DNA of 64,000 nt from Chamaelirium japonicum (taxonomy: Eukaryota; Streptophyta; Magnoliopsida; Liliales; Melanthiaceae): assembly GCA_947650365.1 (NCBI GenBank), contig OX393555.1, positions 16,666,251 through 16,730,250 of the forward strand, in the 5' to 3' direction. Below, in pieces: positions 12,431 to 23,238 of this stretch (its first letter is position 1; every line of letters starts with the position of its first letter). A program made the translations under genes and the position numbers. Under the pieces are notes generated by a model. The model ran no database searches. It had not been told where the DNA came from and saw only the letters and a program-made list of their open reading frames with translations.

Positions 12431-12744
12431 GAAAAAGAAATCAAAACCGCCTCGATGCGGGGGGAGGTGGCGTGGACGTCTACGCAGCCGTAGATCCGCG
12501 ACGATCCCTTGATCCAACGGACAAGATGACATTGTGTCGCCATCCGATCCAAAAGTGCAACAAAAATAATAACTCAATCTTTAAAGGATCGAGTCACATC
12601 TGGCCCGTAACCACCCCAACTAAAAAGGAGGGGATCGGGTTTGTTTCCTTGGATAAAGGAACAATATCTTGATGGTTATGGGGGGAGATATCGGATGAAA
12701 CAAAAAGATTTCAGCCATATCTCCCCCAACCGCCCCCCTTTGCC

Positions 12745-12752
12745 TATAAATA
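12745..12752 (+). promoter_or_regulatory. TATA box of Tat 5' LTR
   Basis: TATAAATA in the context GCCTATAAATAGAGGGGG, a strong plant TATA consensus, conserved in the other LTR at 27555-27562. It would start the genomic RNA about 30 bp downstream, in the AAGGCACAAAGGGTC region. Confidence 0.75.
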
Positions 12753-13129
12753 GAGGGGGTGGGGGAAGGCACAAAGGGTCCGAAAGCCGAAGACGAAAGA
12801 GCTCCGCAAGAGAAGCTCCAACGCTCGACGACCGAAGGCTTCACGAGGCACGGCAAGCACGTCCTATGGGAATCCTTGGCCCTTCAAGTCCTCATCAACG
12901 TGAAGACCTTGCACTCGAAGGTCAAAGCTTCGACTCCTCGCACGAAGAAGAAAGCGTGGAGAAGAAGACCCGGAACCGTCATCACCCGATTGCTCCAACG
13001 ATCTTCATCAGCTCCGAAGACGCCATAAGCAAAGGCCGGAGAAGAAGATCGAAGCCGACAACGCCCGTCGTCTTCAATCAAGGCATCGACTCCTCGCACG
13101 AAGAAGAAAGCCGGGAGAAGAAGGCCTGA

Positions 13130-13300
13130 AGCCGGTGCTACCCCTGCCGTCTTCGTCAACAAAAGCCGACGCTACAACCGTCGCACGGAAGCCGGTGCTA
13201 CCCCTGCCGTCTTCATCAACAAAAGTCGACGCTACAACCGTCGTACGAGGATCGGTGCTACCCCCGTCGAAAAGCCAAGCCGACGCCACAACCGTCGAGG
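13130..13300 (+). repeat. 60-bp tandem repeat in LTR
   Basis: Units starting GAAGCCGGTGCTACCCC at about 13130 and 13190, with a diverged third at about 13250. The same array is in the 3' LTR from about 27940, so it was present before insertion. Confidence 0.85.
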
Positions 13301-13983
13301 AAGCTGAAAGAATAAAGAAGCCTTGAAGAAGTAGCCATCGCCGTTTGAGAAGAAGATCAAGTCAAAGCTGAAGTCAAAGCCAACGCCAGAAGCCAAAGCA
13401 GACGCACTGGTAAAGCCCGTGCCAAAGCAACGCACGTGCCGAAGCCAAGCAACTACGCCGGTCACGAGCAAAGCACCGCACGTTCTAGCCGATACGACAC
13501 AAAGTCCGGAAGAACTAAAGCATCGCAAGTCTCTACCCGCCTACGTTCAAGCGCAAGCGCCAAAGCAAAGCAAACGCCAGAGCCACGCCAAAGCTACGCC
13601 AAAGCCGAAAGCTAAAGCCAAAGCTGACGCCAAAAACACGATCGACGCCGCGAACCGACGATCAAGGACGCCGAGGTCGAGCAAGGATCGAGGAAGACAC
13701 GAAGACCGAGGAACGAAGCCCAAAGCCTCCCTAGCTGAGAAAGCACGAAGCACGGAAGGGACAAAAATCAACGGCCGATATTCCTTAGCCTCTCAAGAAA
13801 CCCTCACCCTGTAAAGACCTCTGTCCTGGGCAACCCCTTCAGAGCTCTCGCACGAATACCACGTGGAGACGCGGATCAAAGGGACCCTCCAGAGGATCTC
13901 TCCCACAATCTCCTGATCAAAAATTTGTAATCTCGTGTGATCCGCAACAAAGACGACCCGAATCTTTTTCTGCGTCCACAGAT

Positions 13984-14004
13984 TTATGGCACGCCCGGTG
14001 GGAC
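13984..14004 (+). other. Probable primer-binding site of Tat element
   Basis: Directly after the 5' LTR lies TTATGGCACGCCCGGTGGGA. The position suits a primer site and resembles the GGCGCCC-type sites of other Tat elements. I could not assign a tRNA by eye. Confidence 0.45.
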
Positions 14005-14052
14005 CTCCTCTCCTTTCATCCGTACGTTTGAAGGAGTTGCTTCAAGTTCGCC

Positions 14053-15450
14053 ATGGCCGGAACGAATGATGATACGTTTGCTCCAACAAGCCTCTCACCT
14101 ATCGCCGAGTCTCCACTACTCCAACACGGTGATCCAGAAAACTCGGAGGATGTCATTCCCCCGGTAGTACGCGTCTACACTCGGCGTACTCAAACTCTTG
14201 CGGACTTCTTCACGCCAGAAACTGCTGCCGAAGATGCCCGCCAAGGTGCCAATGAGGCCTTGGTGCATGAAGAAATGAGCCTCAATCCTGGAACATCTGT
14301 CCAGAAATTTGGGGAGGACCAGCCCCAACCCCGAACCCGTTCGGGTTCTCCAGCGGACTTTGCACCTCCCTTGCCGGGGGCAAACATCCGTCATCAAGCA
14401 GAAGCAAGTCAGCGTAACTATATCTCCGACGACGATGGCGAGAGTGCGGGCATGCAACATCGAGACGTCCTGTGACATCATCCTCCGTCCGCTCTCCAGC
14501 TCCAAGTCATGCAAATGGGTGAACACATGGCTCAGCTCACCCGACTAATGGAAGAGAAAGATCGTCACATCAACACCTTGCTTCAAAGGCTGAGTGTCAG
14601 GGATGTCGCAACATTCGGTCAACCTCCTGCTTCTCCAGTAGCTGCTCCAACCCCGTCTCCAACTCCTGCTCTTGCAGAAGTTGGCCCGGCAACACTAGCA
14701 ACTACTCCTGCACTTTCCTCGGCTCTCGTGCCAGTCTCGGTGGCCGCGCAACCTTTAGTGGCAGCAACGATGAATGCCCAGCAAATACAATCACTAGTGG
14801 CTGACATGATGCGTTCCCACGGCGGCAGCCTGCCTCCGATTACGGCGGCATATTCAAAGCCTTACACCATAAGGATCCAACAGCTGCGCTTCCCTACCGG
14901 GTTCCAGCCACCAAAGTTTCAACACTTTGACGGAAAGGGGAACCCAAGGCAACACATTGCCCACTTCGTCGAAACTTGCAACAACGCCGGCACATACGGC
15001 GATGAGATGGTGAAGCAGTTCGTTCGCACACTCAAAGGTAATGCTTTTGACTGGTATGTTGATCTCCCTCCAGGATCCATCGACAGCTGGGATCAGATGG
15101 AGAGGGAATTCCTCAACCGCTTCTACAACACTCGGCGTATCATTAGCATGACCGAGCTTACTGCCGTCAAGCAAAGGAAGGACGAATCAGTAATCGACTA
15201 CATCGATCGATGAAGGAATCTCGCCCTGAATTCACGAGACCGTTTGTCGGAAGACTCGGCTATCGAGATGTGCACCCAAGGCATGCACTGGGGCTTACTC
15301 TACATCCTCAAGGGGATCAAGCCTCGGTCCTTCGAAGAACTCGCAACTCGAGCCCACGACATGGAGCTCAGCTTAGCAAATCGCGGGGACTCAAAGACCA
15401 AAGACTTCCTAAAGGTGGAAAAGAAAGACAAACCGCCGGCACCCAAATCA
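14053..15450 (+). pseudogene. Tat gag, N-terminal part, two in-frame stops
   Basis: One frame from ATG 14053 encodes the capsid protein. It is interrupted by TGA at 14473-14475 and TGA at 15211-15213 and stays in phase across both. The capsid core spans about 14900-15400 (FPTGFQPPKFQHFDGKGNP, then FDWYVDLPPGSIDSWDQME, LNRFYNTRR), the usual retrotransposon gag fold. An Ala/Pro/Thr-rich linker precedes it (14600-14780). Near 15450 the frame shifts: this frame meets TAA at 15499-15501, while the next frame continues the protein. The second TGA sits where relatives have Trp, and the first could derive from CGA. Confidence 0.88.
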
Positions 15451-17026
15451 AAGCAAGTCCGACATCGCCTCGGCCTCCAAGCCACTCAAAATCAGCGGTA
15501 AGTCGGATCAAGAAAAGGGAGCTGTCATACCACCGCCTCCACCCCAAAGACAGTCGAAGATGACTCTAGAAGAACTCGAGGCCAAAGAGTATCCCTTTGC
15601 AGACTCGGAAGTCTCCTCCATGTTCGATCAACTGCTACAAGAAAAGATGATCGAGCTTTCTCCTTCAAAAAGGCCCGAACAGATGCATCGTGTCAACGAT
15701 CCGCTCTTCTGCAAATACCATCGGCTGGTTAGCCATCCTATTGAGAAATGTTTCGTCTTCAAAGAAAAGATCATGGCGCTCGCAAAGCAAGGAAAAATTG
15801 AGATCAACTCCAGCGACGTTGCAACAGCAAACATGACGTCCATCACCTTCGGTTCGTTTCAACCAGTACTCGTTGCTGCCCACCAGAGAAGGCCCAAGTT
15901 GCGCATCAATTGCCAAAGACCAATTGCGAAGTTAGCTCCACGACGGAAAGTCTCAAGACGACAACTGTACGCTCCTAAGCTCGCTGAGGAAGAAACGTCA
16001 CTGCCCTGGGGGCAACCGTCGCCTACATTGACGTCTCTCTCAAACAAAGCTATGTCCCAACGGAATCTCCAGACAAGGTACGAGCAAGGAGACCCGGAGG
16101 TCGGTCTGTTAGGCCAGCCCTCAGGTAAATTCGACTACTACGTCCTCTATTCCAGACCTTCGCCTGTCTCAATAGAAGAAATCAAGCCCACCGGCTGGGA
16201 GTCAGAAGGCGAACCACCAAGGTCCCCAGAGGAGCAAGGCTCCCCGACTCATGGAGAACCCATAAATCTCCAGACAAGGTACGAGCAAGGAGACCCGGAG
16301 GTCGGTCTGTTAGGCCAGCCTTCAGGTAAATTCGACTACTACGTTCTCTATTCCAAACCTTCGCCTGTCTCAATAGAAGAAATCAAGCCCACCGGCTGGG
16401 AGTCAGAAGGTGAACCACCAAGGTCCCCAGAGGAGCAGGTCTCCCCGACCCATGAAGAACCTACAGCTGCCACTCCAGACCTTCACCTTGGTAACGAAGA
16501 ATCCACTGATGAAGATGCATGGGTCATGTTGCCTCGCAGACGAAGGCCATGGATGACAAGAAGTCGCAAGCTCGATCGGGTAACAAGAAAGCTTCCGGAA
16601 CGAAGAACTTACAAAAAGAAAAGCAAAGCTCCAGGAAGGAAGGCGTTCAAAGTACCGCCAGCAGATCCTGATGATCTCCTCCTACAAAACCCTCCAGAAC
16701 CGACAACGTTGCAAGAGTTCTTCCCCGATTACTTCCTCCCAGCTAATCAGCAGCACGAAGCCTCCTGTTGCATGGTTGAGATTCACGTGGCACCAGAAGA
16801 AGAAGATAGGATCAAGCCTTCCAAAGAAAGCAACACCGACAACGAGGAGGATGATTCCGACAAAGACGGTACTGCTGCTTGCGACGAGGCAATCCTGCAC
16901 TTGCCACTTATAGAAGCACTACACCTCCCAGAGAAATCTCGCCTAGCAATGGCCGAGGCTTTGACAGACCCAGACAGTTACAAAAGAAAGAAGAAAAACA
17001 TCGAGAACGACAAAACTATTGTCTAA
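15451..17026 (+). pseudogene. Tat gag C-terminal / nucleocapsid region
   Basis: Open frame in phase with the downstream pol, clearly usable from at least ATG 15560. It has a Cys/His cluster, FCKYHRLVSHPIEKC (residues about 49-63 from 15560), typical of Tat gag proteins in place of a classic zinc knuckle. Then follow a 67-codon tandem duplication (16064-16465), a basic stretch (about 16540-16650) and an acidic tail. TAA at 17024-17026 separates it from the protease, but the frame continues without shift, so this is probably a nonsense change in one gag-pro-pol frame. Confidence 0.8.
16064..16465 (+). repeat. 201-bp tandem duplication within gag
   Basis: Units at 16064-16264 and 16265-16465, nearly identical and a whole number of codons (67), each beginning NLQTRYEQGDPEVGLLGQP. 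Reading frame is preserved. High similarity suggests a recent duplication. Confidence 0.93.
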
Positions 17027-19372
17027 TGTAACGCAGCAATAACTTTCTCGGACGAAGATCTGCAGCTCGGAGCACGACTGCACAATCGACCTGTCTATGT
17101 CTCGGGATACATCAACGAGAAGCCGGTAAATCGAATCCTGTTGGACTGCGGCTCCGCCGTCAACATCATGCCTATCCAAACAATGCGCCAGCTTGGCATC
17201 ACCACCGACCAGCTCTCGCAAAGCCAGCTGGTCATTCAAGGGTTCAACCAAGGAGGACAGTCCACCATAGGGATCATTCGTCTAAAACTCTCTATCAGTC
17301 AGCTTGACACGACGGTTCTTTTCCACGTCATTGACTGTCAAACATCATATCACCTTTTGCTGGGAAGACCGTGGCTGCACGAAAACGGTGTCGTAGTGTC
17401 TACCTGGCACCAATGCCTCAAGTACTACGAGGAAGGTCTGGAAAAGTGCATTGTTGCAGACGACAAGCCATTCAATGAGGCTGAAACGCACCTCGCCGAT
17501 GCCAAATTTTACCAAGCAAAGGACCTTGTTGCAGAAGTCCTTCCAGCTAAAACTCCTCGAACTCAGAAAGCTAAAAGGATGGGGCAGGATGAAGCTCTGC
17601 CAACTCCAAATCCAGTACCACCATCTAAGGCGATACACGAAGCCAAAGAAGTGCTAGCGCTGAGACGAAGAATGCGCATCAGCTCCAAGCCAAGATCCAT
17701 GAAGCATACTCCATTACATGTCCAAGCTACGACAGTCTTACGCCTCACGCCTCAGTGGCTTCGCAAAGATGAACCACCACCTTTTGCCTCGCCAAAAGGG
17801 ATGGTCCAGCCGCTATCAGAAGCTAATGTCATCACTCTGCAAGAGATGACACTGCCACTACCTAGCTTGGGGCAAGCTTCAAGTTCGCCAAAACCCATAA
17901 ATCCCTTCGAATCCAGCCAACTCACATTCAAGCCAAAAGGAAGCTGGGGGCAAAATGCCGCCAAGCTGCTCTTCAAAGCTGGCTACGATAAAGACAGTGC
18001 TGCACATATGAGTACGCTTCTGCCAGCTCCAATACCACACGGAATGACTAAGACTCAAGCCCATTTACTCCAGGGTGGCGAGCAGATCCCACCAAATCGG
18101 CGAGGCATCGGCTCTCGTCAAACCCCGATGGTCATCAAGATAACAGGAGAGAAGACCTTCACCTCTAACTACATTGAGGTGAAGTTGGTAGATGAAGCGG
18201 AAGAGGGATCGTCAGCCTCCGATGCACACTCCACCAATATCATTCATCCCGCTACAAAGGGCGCCAAAAGAAGGCGATATCGAGCTCGGCGTCGAACAAT
18301 ACCTCAAAAGCAAAAGAAGAGCGTCACAAACCAGGCAAGTCAAAATCCCATATCAGTATTCAAAAGACTTGGGCCAATCGGACAAGCAAAGCGAAGGTCA
18401 GTATTCGACCGTTTGGGAAAGCCACCCACTGAGGTGAGAAAAATCATTCCCACCCACCCACCCATGTCATTCTTTCAAACTGCCAATGTTCCCGATATCA
18501 TTCTGGTCTCTCTTAATCATATCACAATTGCGGACTCCTCGGTCGATGGCACTTCTACTTCGGACGACAAGCTGCCAGATGCACCGCCAGTCCTCGAAGA
18601 AGGGGGGCAATCTACCGTCGATGATCTGAAAGAAATCAACTTGGGGACACAGGAGGATCCTCGACCCACATTCGTAAGTGCACTCCTGACTCCTGAAGAG
18701 GAGGCCGCATACATCAAGCTACTCCAAGAATACAGAGATGTCTTCGCATGGTCCTACAAGGAAATGCCGGGACTTGACCCCAAGATTGCAGTACACCAGC
18801 TTGCTGTCAAACATGGAGCTAGCGCCATCAAGCAAGGACAAAGACGCTACCGGCCGAAACTGGTACCGCAAATAGAGGGCGAAGTCAACAAGCTCATTGA
18901 AGCCAGCTTTATCCGAGAAGTTAAGTATCCAACGTGGATCTCCAGCGTGGTCCCAGTCAAGAAGAAGAACGGCCAGATCAGAGTATGTGTGGACTTCAGG
19001 GACTTAAACAATGCATGCCCCAAAGATGACTTCCCACTGCCAATCGCAGAACTAATGGTGGATGCGACAACAGGCCATGAAGCACTAACCTTTATGGATG
19101 GATCCTCGGGCTACAACCAGATCCGGATGGCGCCCAAAGACGAAGAGCTTACGGCATTCCGCACGCCAAAAGGGATCTACTGCTACAAAGTCATGCCTTT
19201 CGGCTTGAAGAACGCAGGAGCCACTTACCAACGAGCCATGCAAAAAATTTTCGACGATATCCTTCATCAGAATGTAGAATGCTACGTCGACGACCTCGTG
19301 GTAAAATCAAGACAAAAGTCAACACATCTTCAAGACCTCGAGCTAATCTTCAAGCGACTTCGAAGGTACTAA
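17027..19372 (+). pseudogene. Tat protease and reverse transcriptase (N-part)
   Basis: Continues the gag frame after the TAA. The aspartic protease active site reads LLDCGSAVNIMP at 17134-17170, the D-x-G-S-A-V-N form usual in Tat elements. A long linker follows (17500-18650). Reverse transcriptase starts near 18840: KKNGQIRVCVDFRDLN, the motif A region TFMDGSSGYNQI, FGLKNAGATYQRAM, and catalytic YVDD at about 19283-19294. TAA at 19370-19372 stops the frame 25 codons after YVDD, and the frame resumes in phase. No frameshift is seen here. Confidence 0.92.
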
Positions 19373-21910
19373 CTCCGCATGAACCCGCTTAAATGTGCAT
19401 TTGGGGTCTCCTCGGAAAAGTTTCTCGGCTTTGTCGTACGCCATCGAGGCATCGAGATAGATCAAACCAAGATAGATGCTATCCTCAATATGCCAATCCC
19501 GAAAACCGTACGAGACCTCCGAGGTCTCCAGGGCCATCTAGCATATATCAGAAGGTTTATCGCCAACTTAGCTGGAAAATGCAGGCCCTTCAATCGCCTA
19601 ATGAAGAAAGGAGCATCATTCAAGTGGGATGAAGCTTGTCAGGAAGCCCTCCAAAACATCAGGGATTACTTACTCAAGCCCCCGGTTCTGACAGCACCAG
19701 TTCAAGGGAAGCCATTGGTCCTTTACATCAGCGCCCAGGAGCAGTCCTTGGGGGCACTCATGGCTCAAGACAACGAGCTAGGCAAGGAAACAGCATGCTA
19801 CTATTTGAGCCGCACTCTCATCGGCGCGGAGCTAAACTACTCCCCGATTAAGAAGGTCTGTCTGGCGCTCATCTTCGCTACAAAAAAGCTGCGACACTAT
19901 ATGTTAGCTCACGCCATCAGGCTCATCTCAAAAGCCGACCCGCTCAAATACATCATGTCGAGACCAGTACTCTCCGGACGTTTGGCCAAGTGGGCTTTGC
20001 TCCTCCTTGAGTTTGACATCACCTTTGTCCCTCGTAAAGCGGTCAAAGGTCAAGCTCTCACAGACTTCCTAGCAGAATACCCCCTTCCAGCAGAATGGGA
20101 ACTATCGGAAGATCTCCCGGACGAAGAAGTATTCTGCATCGACATCGCCCCTTCTTGGAAAATGTTCTTCGACGGTGCGGCCAGGCAAGACGTAGCAGGA
20201 GCAGGAGTTATCTTCGTCACACCAAACGACGAAGTACTTCCCTTCTCATTTCTATTATCAGAGCCATGCTCCAACAACAGGGCGGAATATCAAGCTCTGA
20301 TCATTGGCCTCGAACTCGCCAATGATATGAAACTCCAAGGGCTCATAATTTTCGGCGACTCTCAACTCGTCATTCAGCAAATATTGGGAGCATACGAGGT
20401 CAACAAAGAAGATCTCGTGCCATTGCACCTACGAGCTCTGAAACTCCTTGGTACACTCAAAGATGCTTCAATCCAGCATGTTCCCAGAAACCTTAATCAG
20501 CAGGCTGATGCGCTAGCAAATTTGGCGGCGACACTCCCGTTCCCAGAAAGAAGCCAACTCATCGTCCCTATCTGTAAGAGGATGGTGATCACCGAGGAAG
20601 ACCTCCCTATGGGAATCCCGGACCAAGTCAATGCAGTACACGTTCTCGTGACTGACGAGCTAGATTGGAGACAACCATTCATAGACTTTCTTGTCCACGG
20701 GAAACTCCCTGAAGATCCAAAGCGTAAGGTCGACATTCGTCGGCGGTCTCTGAAATTCTTCCACTTCAACAACGAGTTGTACCGTCGAAGCTACGATGGT
20801 GCGCTCCTGAGGTGTCTTGCAAAAGAAGAAGCGGAAACAGCACTAGAAGAAGTCCATGCCGGGATCTGTGGCTCACATCAGTCCGGTCCAAAGCTGCACT
20901 TCCGCATCAGGCGGATGGGGTACTACTGGCCCACTATGATCAAGGACTCCCTCGAGTTTACAAAAAGATGCAACACTTGCCAGCTGTATGGCGACTACAT
21001 CCGTCAGCCTCCGGAACCTTTGCATCCAACCATCGCATCATGGCCCTTCGATGGATGGGGACTCGATATTGTCGGTCCGCTACCCAAGTCATCCAAGCAG
21101 CATCTTTATATCCTGGCGGCAACAGATTACTTCTCCAAGTGGGCTGAGGCAGTACCATTGCGAGAAGTTACCAGGCACTCTGTCATCAACTTCATCCAGA
21201 ACGACATCATCTTCCGGTACGGCATCCCTCGCTATATCGTTACGGACAACGGGAAGCAATTCAAGAACGCCGCTGTCAGCCAATTTTGTGCCAAGTTCGA
21301 TATCAAGGAAAGGTGTTCAACCATGTACAACGCCTCTGCCAACGGCCTAGCTGAAGCTTTCAACAAAACACTCTGCAAACTTTTGGAGAAAGTCGTCTCA
21401 AAGTCGAAGAAAGATTGGCATGAACGCATGGGCGAAGCGCTATGGGCATATCGCACCTCTTTTCGCACGCCAACACAGGCGACTCCGTACTTGCTGGTAT
21501 ACGGAGTAGAAGCTGTCCTCCCACTTGAACTCCAGATCCCGTCACTCAGGATAGCCGTCCAGGAAGGCCTCGTCAACGGCGACAACGCTCAACTTCGCCT
21601 AGCAGAATTGGAAGCCCTGGATGAGAAGCGCCTCGAAGCCCAGCAACGCCTGGAATGCTACCAAGCCAGATTGACCCGAGCCTTCAACAAAAGGATTCGC
21701 CCTCGATCCTTCCAGAAAGGAGAATTGGTGCTCGCAGTCAAACGCCCCATCATCCTTTCGCATCGAGGAGGAAAGAAGTTCGACGCCAAGTGGGATGGAC
21801 CGCACGTTGTCAAAGAGGTCTACTCCAACGGCGCATATCTTCTCACCACGCCAGAAGGTCTTACACTCGGCCCCATCAATGGCAAGTACCTCAAAAGGTA
21901 CTATGCCTAA
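19373..21910 (+). pseudogene. Tat RT thumb, two RNase H domains, integrase
   Basis: Open to a TAA at 21908-21910 (843 aa from ATG 19379). Residues about 1-100 are the RT thumb/connection. 105-235 are a Ty3-type RNase H whose catalytic Asp region is degenerate (LYISAQEQS). 258-390 are a second, plant/archaeal-type RNase H with D265 (FFDGA), E303 (RAEYQ), D327 (GDSQ) and D377 (QQADALA), so apparently intact. 470-790 are integrase with an HHCC finger (H493, H500, C531, C534) and D563, D623, E659. The C-terminal region binds DNA in relatives. Dual RNase H is diagnostic of the Tat lineage. The only visible lesion is the upstream stop at 19370. Confidence 0.93.
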
Positions 21911-21929
21911 AAGCAGGGCTACTTTCCTT

Positions 21930-21931
<2 letters not shown>

Positions 21932-21966
<35 letters not shown>
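21932..21966 (+). repeat. 35-nt poly(A) tract after pol
   Basis: An uninterrupted run of A begins 21 bp after the pol stop codon, inside the element and far from any mRNA end. It separates pol from the antisense gene. Confidence 0.95.
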
Positions 21967-21969
<3 letters not shown>

Positions 21970-23153
21970 AACTACGTGTGACTTGATCCTTCTCAGTAAG
22001 GTACGTAGGCAGCCTGTAAAGGTTCAGTCCAAACAAAAAAAACACAACCAAGCTCTGCCATTCCAGAAGACAAGTCAAAAAAATAGATGCATGATATTAA
22101 GTTATCACCAGATAAAGAAAAGCAGAACTACAAGTCTGTTCAGCAAAAATGACAAGAAAGAAAAGGAAATGCGACATTGCTAGTAAAGCGAATTGAGTTC
22201 TTTGAGACGTTGGAGTAGCTCGCCGTCAGTAACCTCCATGCGCTGCAACTCTGAAGACCGAGAAGCTACCCGCTCCCGATGCGTCGCCAGCTCGATACGC
22301 TGCTTCGCCAGGTCTGCTCCAAAAGACTTCTCGATCATCTCAGCTTTCTCAAAAGATGCGCGAGCAGCCTCCAGCGTCTTCCGTGCCCGAACAAGGCTCG
22401 CGGTAGCAAGTGCATGCTGCTCCTCCAGTCGACGCTCCTCATTCTCAGCTTTTGCTAGTATCGAAGGAAGGTCATCTTCCATCGAAGCCCGTTTCAAGCA
22501 ATGAGCTTCACTATCCGCCAAGAGAACACGCATATGTGCCTCAAACAAAGAGCCATCTACCTGGAAGGCCGTCAGGTTCTTGCAAAACTCAGGCCCCTCG
22601 AGAACCCACCAGCTGCTCAAAGCGTCAAAGCCCTCTTCCTGGAAGGGTGCGAGCGTCGTCTGGATATACTTCCGACAGCTCTCCAAAAGAAGCACAGAGA
22701 GAAGGTCTCGCAAACTGCACTTTCTCCTGTCAGCCTCTGAGTGCACAGGCAAGGTGGGCTCCGGTCCTGAAGGCTCAAGTGTAGGAACTGCCTCCTGGAC
22801 CATCGCCGTGATAACAGTCAGCGGAACCACCGGAGCCGAAGGAGGAGACACAGGCAAACCTTCTGACAAAACGACTGCGGGAGTAGCCTCTGCCGGAGTA
22901 GCGGACCTAGCTGGAGGAGTCTGTTCTCTCCCTACACTGGAGACCTCATCCTCCTCCCCAAAGCCCAACTGCTCCACGTCAATATCATCCAGGTTGACAG
23001 CACTGCCGGCAAAATCTGCTCCACACGCTCCTAAAAGCTCCAAGTTATCCTAGGGAACATCCAGCCCGCCACCTTCAATCAATGTTGCTCTGATGGGAGA
23101 GCACTCCTGCCCAACCCCCTTCGGGGCAGACTCGCAGTCCGGTCCAGCAGACC

Positions 23154-23238
23154 CTGCCAAAATAAGAGCTGGACAACTCAGCCAACGAAGTAAGAGTACA
23201 AGCATAGAAATTCATGAGAAACTAGAAACAAGATATAC
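23154..23238 (-). other. Intron in the antisense PMD gene
   Basis: 85 bp, donor CAG|GTATAT and acceptor TTTTGGCAG|G. Removing it joins the exon 2 frame to the coiled-coil frame, leaving one TAG (23052-23050) between them. On the retrotransposon's own sense RNA these signals are reversed, so they cannot be spliced there. Confidence 0.75.

Larger units (their letters stand above)
12134..13980 (+). mobile_element. Tat element 5' LTR
   Basis: 1847 bp, TG...CA ends, with target duplication CCTAC directly before it. Compared with the 3' LTR it lacks 64 bp after 12231 (between two CATGC copies) and has 11 extra bp near 13585. It holds a TATA box at 12745 and a 60-bp tandem repeat around 13130-13300. 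Stretches after 13360 are rich in AAAGCC/GACGCC repeats and give long low-complexity ORFs that are not genes. Confidence 0.95.

Noticed and set aside
12245-13814. ORFs of 60-160 codons inside the Tat LTRs (also at 27451-28613)
   Set aside because: They are present in both LTRs, low in complexity (AAAGCC/GACGCC repeats) and lack domains. They are LTR sequence.
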